A DNA stretch of 64,000 bases from Kitasatospora gansuensis (lineage in GTDB: Bacteria; Actinomycetota; Actinomycetes; Streptomycetales; Streptomycetaceae): contig NZ_JACHJR010000001.1 in NCBI RefSeq assembly GCF_014203705.1, forward strand, positions 5,704,001 through 5,768,000, in the 5' to 3' direction. How positions within the stretch are numbered: the stretch's first letter is position 1; the number at the start of each line of letters is the position of its first letter. Positions 60,766 through 64,000 of this stretch are shown in pieces. The notes beneath the pieces were generated by a model that saw only the letters and a program-made list of their open reading frames with translations, was not told where the DNA came from and did not search any database. The position numbers and the translations under genes were made by a program.

Positions 60766-61497
60766 CTACAGGCTCCGGGCCAGGTCGTCCCGGAGGCCGG
60801 TGCGGGCCTGTGCCCTGCCGAGGTGAACGACCCGGCCGTCCTCGGTTGGCAGGGCGAGCCGGTGTGCTGAGCCCGCGCCGGCGCTGCCGCGGCCGCTGAC
60901 CAGCACGGTGATGTCGCGGCCGGTGATCTGTCCGTGCCCGTCACCGATGCCGTGCCACACCGGGTCGACGACGTCGAGCCGCAGGTGCTGGCCGGGCCAC
61001 GGCGCGGCGGTCACCAGGGTGCAGTGGTGGCGCCGCAGGAGTGCGGTCAGGCGCCGGGCGAGCACCGGGTCCGGGGCGTCGTCGCCCTCGACCAGGATCA
61101 GCGGCACCGCGGGCGCAAGCGCGGAAATCACCTCGGCCGTGGCCGCCCCGGCCCGGTCCACGAGCAGGATCCGGTCCAGCTCCGCGCCGAGGCCAGCGAG
61201 CGCGGCGAGCCCGACGTCCACGCCGTTGAGGATGGCGAGCCAGTCCGCTCCGTGCTCGTCGGCGGCGTGCATCCCGGCTACCAGCGCCAGTCGCAGCCCC
61301 GGATCGGTGGACTGCACCACCTGACCCGGCACCAGCGCACCGGCGGGTAGCAGCGGCCGCAGCGCGTCCAGCACCGGCACGGTCTGCAGCTGTCCGGCGT
61401 GGGCGCGGTGCGTGGGTGAGGTGACGGCGAGCAGCTCGGCCAGCCGCTCGTGCTCCTCGGGTAGCGGGGCGGTCGGCCGGCGGTCGGTCAGGCTCAC
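60766..61497 (-). CDS. ImuA-like (RecA-fold) protein without ImuB or DnaE2 nearby
   Basis: 243 residues. The layout matches actinobacterial ImuA' proteins: VPVLDALRPLLPAGAL, a central ATPase-like core, VDPVWHGIGDGHGQI and SGRGSAGAG. ImuA' works with ImuB and DnaE2 in damage-induced mutagenesis. Neither partner is in this window. ATG 61497 overlaps the previous stop by 4 bp. The upstream LexA box supports SOS control. Confidence 0.65.
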   Translation of the reverse strand: MSLTDRRPTAPLPEEHERLAELLAVTSPTHRAHAGQLQTVPVLDALRPLLPAGALVPGQVVQSTDPGLRLALVAGMHAADEHGADWLAILNGVDVGLAALAGLGAELDRILLVDRAGAATAEVISALAPAVPLILVEGDDAPDPVLARRLTALLRRHHCTLVTAAPWPGQHLRLDVVDPVWHGIGDGHGQITGRDITVLVSGRGSAGAGSAHRLALPTEDGRVVHLGRAQARTGLRDDLARSL

Positions 61498-62117
61498 TGC
61501 GCGCGCCCTGTGGCCGTGTCGGTCAGGGCGGCGGTGTCAGGGTGGTCGGGGACGGGCCGGACGGTGACCGGGTCGTAGACCACGTAGTGCGAGCGCGCCC
61601 TGTACTCGCCGGTCAGAACCTCGGACGTCGCCTGAACCTCGGCGATCCAGGGCCCGCCGAGCAGCTGGTGCCAGGCGAGCTGCCGGACCCCGATCCAGCG
61701 CCCGACCCGGCGGACCCACAACAGCCGCCAGCCCGTCCGGACGGTGCGCCCGGTCCCGGGCTCCGGCCGGTCGGTCAGCACGGTGTCCGCCGCCGGCGAG
61801 TCCTCCGGCACGGGGACGGGCACCACCGCGGCGGGGTCGTACTGGTACCAGCCGCTCTCGTAGCCGGGGACGTCGCCGAACTGGATCGTCACCTGCCACT
61901 GCGGATCGTCCTGGTACTGCCGCCAATACAGCAGCAGGCCGGTCCGCCACTGGCCGCCGGCGCGCAGCCACACCGGGGTGAAGGCCGTCCGGTCGCGGCG
62001 CGGGTCCGGGCCGCTCACTGGCCGGGCCGGGCTCTCCCGCGCGTCACCCGGCTCGTACGCGGGGAGAAGCGAGCCAGAGAACGGCGCAGGTGGGGGACGG
62101 TTCACATCTCCCACCAT
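61494..62117 (-). CDS. Unknown protein cotranscribed with the ImuA-like gene
   Basis: 207 residues from ATG 62117. Two similar blocks (PVWLRAGGQWRTGLLLYW and RLLWVRRVGRWIGVRQLAW, each a W-x-R-x-G-W-rich beta pattern) suggest a duplicated small barrel. Starts 2 bp after a LexA box, so it is either leaderless or uses AAAGG inside the box as its ribosome binding site. No family recognised. Confidence 0.6.
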   Translation of the reverse strand: MVGDVNRPPPAPFSGSLLPAYEPGDARESPARPVSGPDPRRDRTAFTPVWLRAGGQWRTGLLLYWRQYQDDPQWQVTIQFGDVPGYESGWYQYDPAAVVPVPVPEDSPAADTVLTDRPEPGTGRTVRTGWRLLWVRRVGRWIGVRQLAWHQLLGGPWIAEVQATSEVLTGEYRARSHYVVYDPVTVRPVPDHPDTAALTDTATGRAQ

Positions 62118-62118
62118 A

Positions 62119-62132
62119 CGAACCTTTGTTCG
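62119..62132 (-). promoter_or_regulatory. LexA (SOS) box
   Basis: CGAACCTTTGTTCG is a perfect match to the actinobacterial LexA consensus CGAAC-N4-GTTCG. It overlaps the start region of the two-gene ImuA-like operon. Confidence 0.8.
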
Positions 62133-62233
62133 ACTAGGCCAGCGGCAGGAGCCCTCGCCGTCGGGGCCACGCAGAGCCAGGGGTGCAACGAAGCCGCCCC
62201 GCCCCTCCCGAAGGAGAAGCAGGGCGGTGGCAT

Positions 62234-63418
62234 TCAGTGGGCCAGTCGGCTCGGACCGTCAGAGGCGCTCAGATTGGGGTGCCTGCGGCGGAACTCCACC
62301 ACCGAGCCTCCCCCACGAGACGGAGGTTGAGCATTCGACGAGCTGCTCCCAGGCGTTGGAGCAATCGACCTGAGCACCGTCGGATGAATCGCCAACTCCT
62401 CGGCCGCCGGCACATACGGCTTCTCCCCGAACCGCCTGGTTAGCAGGTTCCAGATCAGCAGTGGCTCTTCCTTGCCGACCGGAACTGGTTCCTCCTTGCG
62501 CCAGCCGCGCTGAGTCAGCTGCACGAAGAGGGAGCGCTTTCGGCTTTCGTTGATCGTGCCGACCACTGCCCCACGCATGATCAGCGCTTGGATCGAGACG
62601 CCCCACGTGGCCTTCAATCGGGCATACCCATTCAAGGACAGCCGATCGGTGATCTCCGTGACTGCGCGCTCATACGGCACCAGGAAAGCCCCGGCGAATC
62701 GGTTCGCCTCCCCCTCGGGGTCGACTGCCTGCGGCCGGAAGGTGTGCAGTACTAGGTGGCCGAGTTCGTGGGCCAAGGTGAACCGGTCCCGGTCCCCGCT
62801 CGACCCGGGGAAGTACCCGACCAGGGCCCCCTCGCCAATCCCGCCCCAGTACGACACGCCGAAGTGGTTAGTGGTCGCGCGCTGCTGTTCCCCAGCTGGG
62901 TCGGTGAGCACGATCGGGGCGACCGCCACCCCCGACCGCTCCAGTGCGCGCGTCATGTGCGGGATCGGCTTGTCCGGCGCCAGGCGAAGTGCCTGTCGGG
63001 TGGCCGCGGCGAACTGCTCGATGTCCTCGTCGTCCAGCAACTCGTTCGTCGCCATCGGCAGCGGCGGTGGCGGGTACCCCTGGAACTCCAGCAGGTGTTC
63101 GGTGACCCGGTAGCTCTCGCTGTAGAACGCAGTGATCCGCTTGGTGACGGTCCGACTGGCGCCTGCCGTCTTCCGGAACCGCAGTGAGTCCAACGGCACG
63201 GTTGACGGCGCTGCGGAGAAGAACGACATCGGGGTACCGGTGCCGCTGGCGATGGCACGCAGGCCGTCTTCCGTCGCCTCACGGGCCTGCGTTTCGACAC
63301 TGGAGATCCACGCGGGACTGAGGCCAGCCATCGTGGCCATCTCGCCCTGGGTGAGGCCCAACATCTCCCGCAGGGTGCGCAGGCGCTCAGCCGGAGAAGC
63401 CCCTGGCACCGTGACCAT
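62234..63418 (-). CDS. HTH-ImmA/IrrE-type metalloprotease
   Basis: 394 residues from ATG 63418. An XRE HTH (~10-65: LTQGEMATMAGLSPAWISSVE) precedes an ImmA/IrrE zinc protease domain with HELGH at 217-221 and the third-ligand region EANRFAGAFLVP just after. Such proteins cleave or inactivate repressors in mobile-element switching or stress response. Gene overlaps the upstream partner by 32 bp, a toxin-antitoxin-like arrangement. Confidence 0.88.
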   Translation of the reverse strand: MVTVPGASPAERLRTLREMLGLTQGEMATMAGLSPAWISSVETQAREATEDGLRAIASGTGTPMSFFSAAPSTVPLDSLRFRKTAGASRTVTKRITAFYSESYRVTEHLLEFQGYPPPPLPMATNELLDDEDIEQFAAATRQALRLAPDKPIPHMTRALERSGVAVAPIVLTDPAGEQQRATTNHFGVSYWGGIGEGALVGYFPGSSGDRDRFTLAHELGHLVLHTFRPQAVDPEGEANRFAGAFLVPYERAVTEITDRLSLNGYARLKATWGVSIQALIMRGAVVGTINESRKRSLFVQLTQRGWRKEEPVPVGKEEPLLIWNLLTRRFGEKPYVPAAEELAIHPTVLRSIAPTPGSSSSNAQPPSRGGGSVVEFRRRHPNLSASDGPSRLAH

Positions 63419-63983
63419 GACCCGGTTCCTCCTTCGGAAGTTCAAGTTCCAGCTCATCGTCGTGCGGCTGGAAGTACAGTTCATGCAGCTCAGATGCGGT
63501 CTCTGGCAGCAGGAAGTCTAGATCGGTCTTGGCGGTGGCGCCGAACTTCCAGAGGCCGACCGGCCGCACCACACGGAAAAACGGGGCACCGCTGCCAGGA
63601 TCGATCCGCCAGAGGGTGAGAAGTTGGTCATTGACCGGTCCGAACAGCGGCTCCTCGGAGTACTCCGCCAGCGGCGGGTTCAGGTAGAAGGCGCGCCGCT
63701 GGAGATTATTGCCGGGGGCGGGCACGGCATCCTCGTCCGCGGAGTGGAGGACGCGGACTCGGTAGTCTCCGTCGCCGAGCCAGAGCTCGCCATTGCGGGA
63801 GTGCTTGCCCGTGAGCGACCACACCCCCAAGTCGGCTTTGGATAGCCGATGGTGAGCGAAACCGCGGATCAGGTGGGTGCCGAGCCAGCGATAGGAAGGG
63901 TCGGTCAGTTCACGCAGGCGTCGGCGGCGCTTCTGCTCCGCCCAGGCGAACGCATCGTGCAGGGGCTCGCACAGGTCTGCCAT
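63387..63983 (-). CDS. Unknown partner of the ImmA/IrrE-type protein
   Basis: 198 residues from ATG 63981-63983, complete within the window. Mixed alpha/beta, acidic C-terminus; a segment 'SLTGKHSRNGELWLGDGDYRVRVLH' (split into strands) and 'FYLNPPLAEYSEEPLFGPV'. No recognised catalytic motif. Translationally coupled to the downstream HTH-protease gene. Confidence 0.6.
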   Translation of the reverse strand: MADLCEPLHDAFAWAEQKRRRRLRELTDPSYRWLGTHLIRGFAHHRLSKADLGVWSLTGKHSRNGELWLGDGDYRVRVLHSADEDAVPAPGNNLQRRAFYLNPPLAEYSEEPLFGPVNDQLLTLWRIDPGSGAPFFRVVRPVGLWKFGATAKTDLDFLLPETASELHELYFQPHDDELELELPKEEPGHGHGARGFSG

Positions 63984-64000
63984 GGCAGCCCGAACCCGCT

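Noticed and set aside
1..64000. CRISPR arrays, transposases, rRNA genes, riboswitches
   Set aside because: Looked for and not seen; no regular repeat-spacer units, no DDE transposase motifs, no rRNA signatures.

Overview
The window is high-GC DNA from a streptomycete (Streptomyces or Kitasatospora type). It carries the fabD-fabH-acpP-fabF cluster with a FasR/PucR-type regulator, a homodimeric-type aceE, DUF3145 and DUF3052 genes and TerD paralogues, which together form a recognisable block of the Streptomyces core chromosome. GTG starts, 4-bp start/stop overlaps and long GC-rich hairpin terminators are common throughout.

Layout. (1) 1-7463: right-hand part of an integrated element. It begins with a truncated N-6 adenine-methylase-like gene, then a histone H1-like protein and a tight run of ten plus-strand accessory genes, including an actinophage-type protein possibly related to queuine/7-deazaguanine transglycosylases. 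The element ends at a 45-bp 3' fragment of a CAT-anticodon tRNA (7419-7463), the expected attachment-site scar, preceded by short tandem repeats that look like recombinase arm sites. (2) 7.5-11.2 kb: an ECF sigma factor with a downstream membrane protein, a PLP enzyme and a small membrane protein, closed by a second, shorter copy of the tRNA fragment (11215-11238). (3) 11.3-41 kb: core chromosome. It holds a polytopic GT-C-like membrane protein, an LCP cell-wall ligase, a MarR/oxidoreductase pair, DUF3145, the type II fatty-acid synthase cluster with its regulator, pirin, a serine hydrolase, a MerR/aldo-keto reductase pair, a RICIN protein, two DUF1023 hydrolases flanking an acyltransferase, a two-component system, a TetR/MFS exporter pair, photolyase, aceE, DUF3052 and a peroxiredoxin. 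Three copies of a ~115-bp palindromic repeat sit between genes here. (4) 41.8-54.4 kb: a Ter stress-response region, with four TerD/TerA-family proteins, a TerC-like membrane protein, a CitE-like lyase, a giant phosphoribosyltransferase-StiP fusion and a HAD phosphatase. (5) 54.5 kb to the end: an intact tRNA-Val(TAC) followed by a second accessory island. It has a small secreted peptide divergent from an HTH regulator, an operon of six tiny genes divergent from a TPR regulator across a palindromic operator, a Nudix hydrolase, an orphan ImuA-like gene behind a perfect LexA box, and an HTH-ImmA/IrrE metalloprotease paired with an unknown protein.

The core genes make and regulate fatty-acid precursors, pyruvate oxidation and cell-wall assembly. 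The Ter block is a known type of metabolite-producing stress system. The two tRNA-anchored islands carry the least understood genes. The points of most interest are the peptide/regulator pair (55.1-56.4 kb), the SOS-box orphan ImuA operon (60.8-62.1 kb), the in-frame PRTase-StiP fusion across a 24-bp tandem repeat, the dispersed palindromic repeats and the two tRNA scars.
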